Below are positions 24,615 to 36,149 of a stretch of DNA of 64,000 nt, piece by piece (position 1 is the first letter of the stretch; every line of letters begins with the position of its first letter). Source of the DNA: Argentina anserina (taxonomy: Eukaryota; Streptophyta; Magnoliopsida; Rosales; Rosaceae). The notes beneath the pieces are model-generated. The model saw only the letters and a list, made by a program, of their open reading frames with translations. It had not been told where the DNA came from and searched no databases. The stretch lies in assembly GCF_933775445.1 (NCBI RefSeq), contig NW_026089433.1, positions 305,190 through 369,189 of the forward strand. Direction: 5' to 3'. The position numbers and the translations under genes are program-made.

Positions 24615-26220
24615 GATAGGGGGCTTGCCCTCCGTAGTTCAACAAATGAGTCCTACCATGTTCACTATCTCTGAATTAGCTATCCGGCCTTCTGAAACAA
24701 CGATTCAAATTTGTGTCTAGGCATCCATACTTAGGCCGCACGTCCACTTTTGTTTACAACTTAGAATCAATCGATGATTTAATTGTTTGAATAACAACTT
24801 AAGGATGTTAAAGCATGAAATCTATTGAAAAGTAACTTGTAAAAAAAATTGACATATAATAATTGTAATTGTGTGTACTTTTTAGGTTTATTTAGTTGAG
24901 AAATTAAAACGAACTTAAACATAAGATTTGACAATATGTTGGATTAGTTGTTAAGCTAGTTTTTTTCCCTTAACATGTGCTTATTATAATTTAATGACTT
25001 TTGACATGTGTGTGGCTTGTATATACCAATGACTTCCTAATTGTTATTCTCTAACTTTTGCATTGCATCTTCATTATTTATTCTCATTGCATTCATTTTG
25101 CATCTCATTCATGTTGCATTTTAAATTCCACGGAATATCATATGGCTAGAGGAACATAGTCTCTTAAGGACCTCACGTCCTATGTTATGTTTGGTAAGTT
25201 CCCACTTACACTAATGATTTTAATTGAGATTCTACAGGTTTATAGTGAAGTGACCAACAATGAGCTCGAGAATATACTACAAGGTTGGACAACAAAATGG
25301 CGGAAGAGAAACCCCATAATGTGTCACCTACAAAATGATTGAAAGGAAAACTCGGTCTAAGCTATTAGACTTTAAACTTAAGCGCTTGTTGGGAGGCAAC
25401 CCAATTTTGATTTTTTTTACTCTTTACTCTTTATTTGGTTATTGTTTTTGTTCTTTTTGATTTGTTTTATGCGTGCGTAGGTTAGTTTTCGAGAAAACGT
25501 GAAGAGGAGCAAAACATTTTCGTTCAACAGAATCTGGTAGAAACAGTCCGTCGACTTCGGCAGACTGTATCTCCCAGCTCAAAGGGAGTTGGAATATGTA
25601 CTTTATATGGAAACAAAGGTATTTGAGTCTAGTTTCTGTATATTTTTACAGAACTAGATTTAGAGGTCTACATCACTCCCAGTTGCAATGGGAAGGCAGC
25701 AAGGTCGTGTCAGAAATTCAGAACGCGTGCAGTTACAGTCCGGAAACGGCAAAATAGGGAGCACTTCCGGCCTAATTGGGCAGTCGTGCCATATATGAAT
25801 TGAAAGCTGGTTGTGTTATCTTCAACTTTCATTCAGGCCTCTTGTCCATTCCGGCTGTTTAAGTCAACGGAATTCAGGTACAAAGAGGTAAAGGTCATTC
25901 TAGTTTTTGATTCTATGAACTTGTTTTTCGTGACAAATTTTCAGGGGCATAACTTTCTCCTCATTTGGAGTTAGCAAACGTACTTTATATGCTTGGAAAG
26001 CTAGAAACATTAGCTTTCAATTCCCACTGTTGTCTTACTGATCGGAGATTATTTTCAAACGTTATGATGCATGGAATGCAAGCTGTTGGACCGCGTCATG
26101 GGGGAGCATTTCTCATCTTTTTCTCCTGTTTTTATTTTTGTGTCTTTGTTTCTTTCCCCTATGCTTTTGTCTTTCATTGCATTATTTATTTTGACATTCA
26201 TTGAGGACAATGCATGATTC

Positions 26221-26235
26221 GAGTGTGGGGGAAGG
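26221..26235 (+). other. Internal PPT-like motif 1 of element 2
   Basis: GAGTGTGGGGGAAGG after TTGAGGACAATGCATG. Shared with element 1. It could mark an old internal boundary or an extra plus-strand priming site. Confidence 0.5.
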
Positions 26236-26283
26236 TTTACATGTTAGAGTCATAAAATCAAAAAAATAATTTTTTGTATTTTT

Positions 26284-26314
<31 letters not shown>

Positions 26315-26930
26315 GTCATAGGTATGCCTTTAACTGTCTATGATGAGTTGATCTCTGAATTTATGGTTGAAAGATGATCACAAGATTGGAAATTGAACTT
26401 AATTGCTATTTGATGGTTAATCGATGTGTAGATTTTGTACGAACATGTAGTAGATGAGGATTTTGAAGCTTAGGTACATAATGAACATGTTCCCTACTTG
26501 TTTGAATTTATGTAACCTATGTGAGTTTCGAGCCATATATGTGCCTTTCTTTGGAGAGTTTAATCTATCGTTTATTGGCTATATAACCTCATTACATCTA
26601 TTTTGATCAATTCATATGCCATAGAATTGCAATGAACTAGAGAATGCTAGAACTTACTTTGTGAAACTTTCAAAACTTTTATCATAATATACTCTGATTT
26701 TGAAAATGATTGTTGGATCTTTTTAGGATTCCACCACTTAAACCAAAAAGCCGTATGCCTTATTTGTACCCTGCTTGGGACACCTTAGTATTAACCCATT
26801 TGAGCCTACGTTAAACCTTTTATTCATCACCAACATGTTAATATCCTTGCTTAGTATAGTTATATCTCTACCTTGTTCTCGAGGCTTGGCAGAGCTAATA
26901 TTTGATGTTAATATGGAGTGATGATTCGAT

Positions 26931-26945
26931 TCAAGTGTGGGGTTA
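26931..26945 (+). other. Internal PPT-like motif 2 of element 2
   Basis: TCAAGTGTGGGGTTA closely resembles the terminal PPT (AAGTGTGGGGTTGT). It lies 710 bp after motif 1 and about 890 bp before the true PPT, in the segment deleted from element 1. Confidence 0.5.
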
Positions 26946-26970
26946 TGCTATGTATTTATTTGTGCCGTAT

Positions 26971-27080
26971 GAAAATGGTGAAAAGAAAAAAATGAAAGAT
27001 GCCGTGTGAGAAAAAGAAAAGAAAAAGATATATACACGGTTAGAAAAAAAAAAGATAGAAAAAGAAAGAGAAGTAAGAAG
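26971..27080 (+). repeat. Purine-rich low-complexity run
   Basis: Mostly A and G with many AAAGA and GAAAAA steps, interrupted around 27030 by TATATACACGG. No coding potential. Typical of the variable 3' part of such elements. Confidence 0.7.
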
Positions 27081-27823
27081 TTATGGCATAGCTATGTTTG
27101 ATGTGAATTTGGAGTTGTGATGTATTTGTTGAAGGCTCAATAATGTTGTACTTTAGCCTTTGTTCGTTTTCACAATGTTTAGAGTGAAGAATGGGTCCAA
27201 CATGATAAAATTGGCCCTTGTTTTATGGAGTATGGCGACATAAGGTGGATGATTATTGCTCTGCTAAGTCTTGAGGATGACCTTTGTGATTCCTTTTACC
27301 TGAAAAATGATATCCTTACCGAGCCTAAGCCTACCGTTTATAAAGATCCGCATGATTCTTAAAATGAGTAGCTCTTGATTTGTGGAGTTTGTTTCATGAG
27401 TAAGCATATGGTTTGGGTTCATTTGTGCATATGATTGGTATATTTCATGAGGTTTTCGAATTCACTATGTATTCATAACTCTTATGTGTGAAAAGCTTTT
27501 AAGCATATGCCATGTTCTTGAGAGAAAAGATTCGGAGTGCATATCCCTTGTGAGTTGAATTTGAACTTGTTTTGAACATGTTGAGCTTAATATCACTTAT
27601 GTTTCTGCCATGTCTTACTTGTTATGCGAGATCTCATGTTTATTAACCATTGAATTCATTCTATCTATTTTGATTGAGTGTTATTCTTGATGCTATGAGT
27701 TTGAAGATCGCTGAGACAAAATGTTGAAGGCATTATAGTTGAGTCATTAGTTTAGTTGTATCGATTTTTGTTTTATGTTTTTGTTTCCCTTTTCTAGTGT
27801 TTGCTAAGGGACTAGCAAAGCTT

Positions 27824-27837
27824 AAGTGTGGGGTTGT
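27824..27837 (+). other. PPT of element 2
   Basis: AAGTGTGGGGTTGT, directly before the TGATAG start of the 3' LTR. Confidence 0.88.
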
Positions 27838-30094
27838 TGATAGCAGCACAAAGTGTCACGTTCTTAATGTGTTTATGCCCTATTCTTACTCTTTGTTACC
27901 GCTTATATAGTATATTTTAGTTTCTTTTGTATGAATAAGTGTCTAGGTAGAGCTTATATCAATTATGAATGAATTGATGATGAAATCGTGCTAAGTGTTA
28001 AGAATCCTTGTTGAGATATGCTTCCTTGTTCGAGTAGGATTCATCCTTGTGTATTTCTTTGTTTCTAACATACTTATTCTTATTAGGAAATACAAATCCA
28101 TGTTGGAGAAGGAAAGCAATCCTAGTTCCACAAGGAAAGAGAAGAAAATACACTTAAAAGCCCAATCCATTCAAGAATCAAAATGCTGTCAATATTCGTA
28201 GTCCAACTTCGACGGGCTCCCCTGGATAGCTCCGATCGAGTTAGAAGACCTACTTTATATGGAAATAAAGGTATTTGAGTCTAGTTTCTGTAGGATTTGG
28301 AATCAAATCAATATCTTATTCCTACAGAGAGATATGACTGAATCATTGATCGGAGGTCCAGTGAACTCGGCGGAATTATCTCAGCCATTGATTTGCTTTT
28401 GATCCAAGGGCTATGAGGGAAACTTGGGACTTTGTTCCTCCTGCAAATAGAGCACAAATATGTATCAGAATGTCCATAAATCCCAGCACCAAAGAATGTC
28501 AAAGAAGGCATGCAGCAAATTAAATGAGAAGAGGCAAGAAAGTCAAAGAAGGCATGCAGCAAATTTAATGAGGAGAGGTAAGAAAAATCAAACATGGCTG
28601 CAACAATTAAGACTTTTGCTGCCTCCCTAATTCAAAGGAAGAAATTTGTGCAAAAGAAATCAGCAATAAAGGAGGAAGAAGATATGTAATTAATGCAAAA
28701 GATATGCAATCCTTATAGAAATCAGAATTCTGCAGTGCAGATCATCCATCTTTGACGGGCTCCCCTGGACAGCTCAAAATGATTGAGAAAATGTACCTTA
28801 TATGGATGAAAAGCCACGGAAGTCTAGTTGAAATTGCCAGTTGGAATCATCTCAATATCTATTTTCTAGACAAAGTTATGGCCACAACAAGGGACAAAGG
28901 TCAAATCTGCCGAATCTAGGAAACCTCAACCAATTTGGTTTCAACTTTGTGGACTTTGTGGCCATCCTCCCTTGGGTTTCTTCCTCTATATATAGCACCT
29001 CAGTTCCACAGAAGAACATGATCAACCTTGCTCACAAGACTTGCCAAAGCTCTGCCCAAACACTTTCATTCACCAAGCATCATAGAATCCGAATTCACCA
29101 CCTTTCATCATATTTTCTGTCCAAAGCTTGGGAGCCTAGGATACCATACTCTTGAAGATCTCGTGCTACCTCTGTAAGGAACCTTGGGAGGAGAATTATA
29201 AAGTGTAACTATTTGATCTTCATGTTAAGTTTTCGGGTTTTTATGTGCTTGTTCTTGGATGATTTATGTTTAGGTTTTGTTAAAGATATTTTTATTCTTG
29301 TCTATGAGATATTTGTAACTTTTGAATGACATGATGAATTAAGGTTTTCGATTTTAATTCAATGATTTTAGGTTTTATGCCATGAGTTTATGTTTATTTA
29401 TTTAAATGATTTTCGGTGTGTTCTTACTTACGTGTGTGATTGATACCCGGAAGTTGACGTCGCATGTGTAATAATCCAAAGTTATAAACGATTTTGATAC
29501 TTGGGAGTTGATTAATTGTTTGTTCTTTGTCACCTTCACCGATTATTGCCTAGGTTCGGTTAGACTTGTGCATTTGAATATGTTTATCTTTTCTATGTGA
29601 TTTTTGGAATTGCATGATTGTTGGTTAAGTAGGTGACATGCTTAATGAATTCAATATGCGTGGCTTTGAAGTTGCATGGTAGGATAAGTATGTTAGATTT
29701 CGAATGAGGTTGGGACTGAGTTCGAATGTGTTAAAGTGTCATTGAGTTAGGAACCTTGGGAGGAACTTAACTGCATAACCGATTCTAGGATGTATAATGA
29801 ACCTTACGGCATGAACTTAATTGAGATTAGATTTCGTTACCTTTGTTCTTATGTTATTTGTTTGGTAATTGCTTATGTGTTGGTTGGTTGATCACATGTA
29901 TATATTAGTTTAGGTTTATTTTCTGTTGGAACCGAAATATATCTCAAATCTTTTAAACTCTTATGAATTCATTGTTAAATGTTTGTGATTCTTTACCCTG
30001 GTTGGATCCCCGGTTTGTGAACGATACCCTCTTGCTTTATACTACTAACGATGCTTACAGGGTTAATATTGATCTCGACTAATCGAACCGATCA
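27838..30094 (+). mobile_element. 3' LTR of element 2 (2,257 bp)
   Basis: Same length as the 5' LTR with four substitutions. Ends ACCGATCA at 30094 and is followed by AA and an 18-nt PBS copy instead of directly by flanking DNA. Read-through would transcribe the right satellite array on the plus strand. Confidence 0.93.
28986..28995 (+). promoter_or_regulatory. TATA box in 3' LTR of element 2
   Basis: CTATATATAG with the same flanks as 23100-23109. This LTR is potentially an outward promoter into the satellite array. Confidence 0.65.
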
Positions 30095-30096
30095 AA

Positions 30097-30114
30097 TGGC
30101 GCCGTTGCCGGGGA
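30097..30114 (+). other. Extra 18-nt PBS after the 3' LTR of element 2
   Basis: The complete TGGCGCCGTTGCCGGGGA, then AAGATACTC of the satellite; the leader sequence TCCATC that follows the normal PBS is absent. The copied part is exactly the tRNA-primer footprint. Two bases (GA) are shared between PBS end and satellite, so the breakpoint is uncertain by up to 2 nt. Confidence 0.9.
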
Positions 30115-33100
30115 AAGATACTCAAACGAGAAATGAAAAGATACACAATTGGAATAGTAAAGATACGCAAACGATGTAAAGATACACAATTGGAATAGTA
30201 AAGATACGCAAACGATGTAAAGATACTCAGTTTGAAAGAAACACACTCCCACACTTGCAAAACTCTCAAATACAATAGAAACTCGCATCAGAAAGCCTTA
30301 CAGAAAGATACTCAAACGAGAAATGAAAAGATACACAATTGGAATAGTAAAGATACGCAAACGATGTAAAGATACACAATTGGAATAGTAAAGATACGCA
30401 AACGATGTAAAGATACTCAGTTTGAAAGAAACACACTCCCACACTTGCAAAATTCTCAAATACAATAGAAACTCGCATCAGAAGCCTTACAGAAATACAC
30501 TCAAACGAGAAATGAAAAGATACACAATTGGAATAGTAAAGATACGCAAACGATGTAAAGATACTCAGTTTGAAATAAAAACACTCCCCCACTTGCAAAA
30601 CTCTCAAATACAATAGAAACTCGCATCAGAAGCCTTACAGAAAGATACTCAAACGAGAAATGAAAAGATACACAATTGGAATAGTAAAGATACGCAAACG
30701 ATGTAAAGATACACAATTGGAATAGTAAAGATACGCAAACGATGTAAAGATACTCAGTTTGAAAGAAACACACTCCCACACTTGCAAAACTGTTAAAATA
30801 CAATAGAAACTCGCATCAGAAAGCCTTACAGAAAGATACTCAAACGAGAAATGAAAAGATACTCAATTGGAATAGTAAAGATACGCAAACGATGTAAAGA
30901 TACTCAGTTTGAAAGAAACACACTCCCACACTTGCAAAACTCTCAAATACAATAGAAACTCGCATCAGAAGCCTTACAGAAAGATACTCAAACGAGAAAT
31001 GAAAAGATACACAATTGGAATAGTAAAGATACGCAAACGATGTAAAGATACACAATTGGAATAGTAAAGATACGCAAACGATGTAAAGATACTCAGTTTG
31101 AAAGAAACACACTCCCACACTTGCAAAACTGTTAAAATACACTAGAAACTCGCATCAGAAAGCCTTACAGAAAGATACTCAAACGAGAAATGAAAAGATA
31201 CTCAATTGGAATAGTAAAGATACGCAAACGATGTAAAGATACACAATTGGAATAGTAAAGATACGCAAACGATGTAAAGATACTCAGTTTGAAAGAAACA
31301 CACTCCCACACTTGCAAAACTCTCAAATACAATAGAAACTCGCATCAGAAGCCTTACAGAAAGAGACTCAAACGAGAAATGAAAAGATACACAATTGGAA
31401 TAGTAAAGATACGCAAACGATGTAAAGATACACAATTGGAATAGTAAAGATACGCAAACGATGTAAAGATACACAATTGGAATAGTAAAGATACGCAAAC
31501 GATGTAAAGATACTCAGTTTGAAAGAAACACACTCCCACACTTGCAAAACTCTCAAATTCAATAGAAACTCGCATCAGAAAGCCTTACAGAAAGATACTC
31601 AAACGAGAAATGAAAAGATACACAATTGGAATAGTAAAGATACGCAAACGATGTAAAGATACTCAGTTTGAAAGAAACACACTCCCACACTTGCAAAACT
31701 CTCAAATACAATAGAAACTCGCATCAGAAGCCTTACAGAAAGATACTCAAACGAGAAATGAAAAGATACACAATTGGAATAGTAAAGATACGCAAACGAT
31801 GTAAAGATACTCAGTTTGAAAGAAACACACTCCCACACTTGCAAAACTCCCAAATACAATAGAAACTCGCATCAGAAGCCTTACATCAAGATACTCAAAC
31901 GAGAAATGAAAAGACACACAATTGGAATAGTAAAGATACGCAAACGATGTAAAGATACACAATTGGAATAGTAAAGATACGCAAACGATGTAAAGATACT
32001 CAGTTTGAAAGAAACACACTCCCACACTTGCAAAACTCTCAAATTCAATAGAAACTCGCATCAGAAAGCCTTACAGAAAGATACTCAAACGAGAAATGAA
32101 AAGATACACAATTGGAATAGTAAAGATACGCAAACGATGTAAAGATACACAATTGGAATAGTAAAGATACGCAAACGATGTAAAGATACTCAGTTTGAAA
32201 GAAACACACTCTCCACACTTGCAAAACTCTCAAATACAATAGAAACTCGCATCAGAAGCCTTACATCAAGATACTCAAACGAGAAATGAAAAGACACACA
32301 ATTGGAATAGTAAAGATACGCAAACGATGTAAAGATACACAATTGGAATAGTAAAGATACGCAAACGATGTAAAGATACTCAGTTTGAAAGAAACACACT
32401 CCCAAACTTGCAAAACTCTCAAATTCAATAGAAACTCGCATCAGAAAGCCTTACAGAAAGATACTCAAACGAGAAATGAAAAGATACACAATTGGAATAG
32501 TAAAGATACGCAAACGATGTAAAGATACTCAGTTTGAAAGAAACACACTCCCACACTTGCAAAACTCTCAAATACAATAGAAACTCGCATCAGAAGCCTT
32601 ACAGAAAGAGGCTCAAACGAGAAATGAAAAGATACACAATTGGAATAGTAAAGATACGCAAACGATGTAAAGATAATCAGTTTGAAAGAAACACTCTCGC
32701 ACACTTGCAAAACTCTCAAATTCAATAGAAACTCGCATCAGAAGCCTTACATAAAGATACTCAAACGAGAAATGAAAAGACACACAATTGGAATAGTAAA
32801 GATACGCAAACGATGTAAAGATACTCAGTTTGAAAGAAACACACTCCCACACTTGCAAAACTCTCAAATACAATAGAAACTCGCATCAGAAGCCTTACAG
32901 AAAGATACTCAAACGAGAAATGAAAAGATACACAATTGGAATAGTAAAGATACGCAAACGATGTAAAGATACTCAGTTTGAAAGAAACACACTCCCACAT
33001 TTGCAAAACTCTCAAATACAATAGAAACTCGCATCAGAAGCCTTACATCAAGATACTCAAACGAGAAATGAAAAGACACACAATTGGAATAGTAAAGATA

Positions 33101-36100
33101 CGCAAACGATGTAAAGATACACAATTGGAATAGTAAAGATACGCAAACGATGTAAAGATACTCAGTTTGAAAGAAACACACTCCCACACTTGCAAAACTC
33201 TCAAATTCAATAGAAACTCGCATCAGAAAGCCTTACAGAAAGATACTCAAACGAGAAATGAAAAGATACACAATTGAAATAGTAAAGATACGCAAACGAT
33301 GTAAAGATACTCAGTTTGAAAGAAACACACTCCCACACTTGCAAAACTCTCAAATACAATAGAAACTCGCATCAGAAGCCTTACATAAAGATACTCAAAC
33401 GAGAAATGAAAAGACACACAATTGGAATAGTAAAGATACGCAAACGATGTAAAGATACACAATTGGAATAGTAAAGATACGCAAACGATGTAAAGATACT
33501 CAGTTTGAAAGAAACACACTCCCACACTTGCAAAACTCTCAAATACAATAGAAACTCGCATCAGAAGCCTTACAGAAAGATACTCAAACGAGAAATGAAA
33601 AGATACACAATTGGAATAGTAAAGATACGCAAACGATGTAAAGATACTCAGTTTGAAAGAAACACACTCCCACACTTGCAAAACTCTCAAATACAATAGA
33701 AACTCGCATCAGAAGCCTTACAGAAAGATACTCAAACGAGAAATGAAAAGATACACAATTGGAATAGTAAAGATACGCAAACGATGTAAAGATACTCAGT
33801 TTGAAAGAAACACACTCCCACACTTGCAAAACTCTCAAATACAATAGAAACTCGCATCAGAAGCCTTACATCAAGATACTCAAACGAGAAATGAAAAGAC
33901 ACACAATTGGAATAGTAAAGATACGCAAACGATGTAAAGATACACAATTGGAATAGTAAAGATACGCAAACGATGTAAAGATACTCAGTTTGAAAGAAAC
34001 ACACTCCCAAACTTGCAAAACTCTCAAATTCAATAGAAACTCGCATCAGAAAGCCTTACAGAAAGATACTCAAACGAGAAATGAAAAGATACACAATTGG
34101 AATAGTAAAGATACGCAAACGATGTAAAGATACTCAGTTTGAAAGAAACACACTCCCATACTTGCAAAACTCTCAAATACAATAGAAACTCGCATCAGAA
34201 GCCTTACAGAAAGAGGCTCAAACGAGAAATGAAAAGATACACAATTGGAATAGTAAAGATACGCAAACGATGTAAAGATAATCAGTTTGAAAGAAACACT
34301 CTCGCACACTTGCAAAACTCTCAAATTCAATAGAAACTCGCATCAGAAGCCTTACATAAAGATACTCAAACGAGAAATGAAAAGACACACAATTGGAATA
34401 GTAAAGATACGCAAACGATGTAAAGATACTCAGTTTGAAAGAAACACACTCCCACACTTGCAAAACTCTCAAATTCAATAGAAACTCGCATCAAAAAGCC
34501 TTACAGAAAGATACTCAAACGAGAAATGAAAAGATACACAATTGGAATAGTAAAGATACGCAAACGATGTAAAGATACTCAGTTTGAAAGAAACACACTC
34601 CCACACTTGCAAAACTCTCAAATACAATAGAAACTCGCATCAGAAGCCTTACAGAAAGATACTCAAACGAGAAATGAAAAGATACACAATTGGAATAGTA
34701 AAGATACGAAAACGATGTGAAGATACACAATTGGAATAGTAAAGATACGCAAACGATGTAAAGATACTCAGTTTGAAAGAAATACACTCCCCACACTTGC
34801 AAAACTCTCAAATTCAATAGAAACTCGCATCAGAAAGCCTTACAGAAAGATACTCAAACGAGAAATGAAAAGATACACAATTGGAATAGTAAAGATACGC
34901 AAACGATGTAAAGATACTCAGTTTGAAAGAAACACACTCCGACACTTGCAAAACTCTCAAATACAATAGAAACTCGCATAAGAAGCCTTACAGAAAGATA
35001 CTCAAACGAGAAATGAAAAGACACACAATTGGAATAGTAAAGATACGCAAACGATGTAAAGATACACAATTGGAATAGTAAAGATACGCAAACGATGTAA
35101 AGATACTCAGTTTGAAAGAAACACACTCCCACACTTGCAAAACTCTCAAATACAATAGAAACTCGCATCAGAAGCCTTACAGAAAGAGGCTCAAACGAGA
35201 AATGAAAAGATACACAATTGGAATAGTAAAGATACGCAAACGATGTAAAGATAATCAGTTTGAAAGAAACACTCTCGCACACTTGCAAAACTCTCAAATT
35301 CAATAGAAACTCGCATCAGAAGCCTTACATAAAGATACTCAAACGAGAAATGAAAAGACACACAATTGGAATAGTAAAGATACGCAAACGATGTAAAGAT
35401 ACTCAGTTTGAAAGAAACACACTCCCACACTTGCAAAACTCTCAAATTCAATAGAAACTCGCATCAAAAAGCCTTACAGAAAGATACTCAAACGAGAAAT
35501 GAAAAGATACACAATTGGAATAGTAAAGATACGCAAACGATGTAAAGATACTCAGTTTGAAAGAAACACACTCCCACACTTGCAAAACTCTCAAATACAA
35601 TAGAAACTCGCATCAGAAGCCTTACAGAAAGATACTCAAACGAGAAATGAAAAGATACACAATTGGAATAGTAAAGATACGAAAACGATGTGAAGATACA
35701 CAATTGGAATAGTAAAGATACGCAAACGATGTAAAGATACTCAGTTTGAAAGAAATACACTCCCCACACTTGCAAAACTCTCAAATTCAATAGAAACTCG
35801 CATCAGAAAGCCTTACAGAAAGATACTCAAACGAGAAATGAAAAGATACACAATTGGAATAGTAAAGATACGCAAACGATGTAAAGATACTCAGTTTGAA
35901 AGAAACACACTCCGACACTTGCAAAACTCTCAAATACAATAGAAACTCGCATAAGAAGCCTTACAGAAAGATACTCAAACGAGAAATGAAAAGATACACA
36001 ATTGGAATAGTAAAGATACGCAAACGATGTAAAGATACACAATTGGAATAGTAAAGATACGCAAACGATGTAAAGATACTCAGTTTGAAAGAAACACACT

Positions 36101-36149
36101 CCCACACTTGCAAAACTCTCAAATTCAATAGAAACTCGCATCAAAAAGC

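Larger units (their letters stand above)
24209..27837 (+). mobile_element. Internal region of element 2, non-coding
   Basis: In order: spacer and PBS (24209-24228), leader with conserved cores (24465-24614), AT-rich segment, LTR-like degenerate modules (about 25540-26060), PPT-like motif 1 (26221), a 1.4-kb segment absent from element 1 with PPT-like motif 2 (26931) and a purine-rich run (26971-27080), and the terminal PPT (27824-27837). No frame exceeds about 80 codons. No zinc knuckle, protease, reverse transcriptase or integrase motif is visible. Confidence 0.85.
21952..30114 (+). mobile_element. Element 2: young non-autonomous Athila-like LTR retrotransposon with a terminal extra PBS (8,163 bp)
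   Basis: Two 2,257-bp LTRs, at a constant offset of 5,886, flank a 3,629-bp internal region with PBS and PPT but no gag or pol. Only four LTR differences were found by eye (22270/28156, 22422/28308, 23097/28983, 24193/30079), about 0.2%, so insertion is recent. It is the same family as element 1 but keeps about 1.43 kb that element 1 lost. After the 3' LTR the 2-nt spacer and the full 18-nt PBS appear again, then satellite resumes. No simple TSD is present: the left flank ends GTAAAGATA and the right flank begins AAGATACTC, which come from different monomer positions. Confidence 0.9.

Noticed and set aside
24209..27837. Hidden gag-pol in the internal regions
   Set aside because: Frames are under about 80 codons and no protease, reverse transcriptase, RNase H, integrase or zinc-knuckle motif is visible on either strand.
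21947..30119. AGATA/AAGAT as the target duplication of element 2
   Set aside because: AAGATA occurs several times in every monomer and the sequences beyond it on the two sides do not join into a normal monomer, so the match is probably coincidental.
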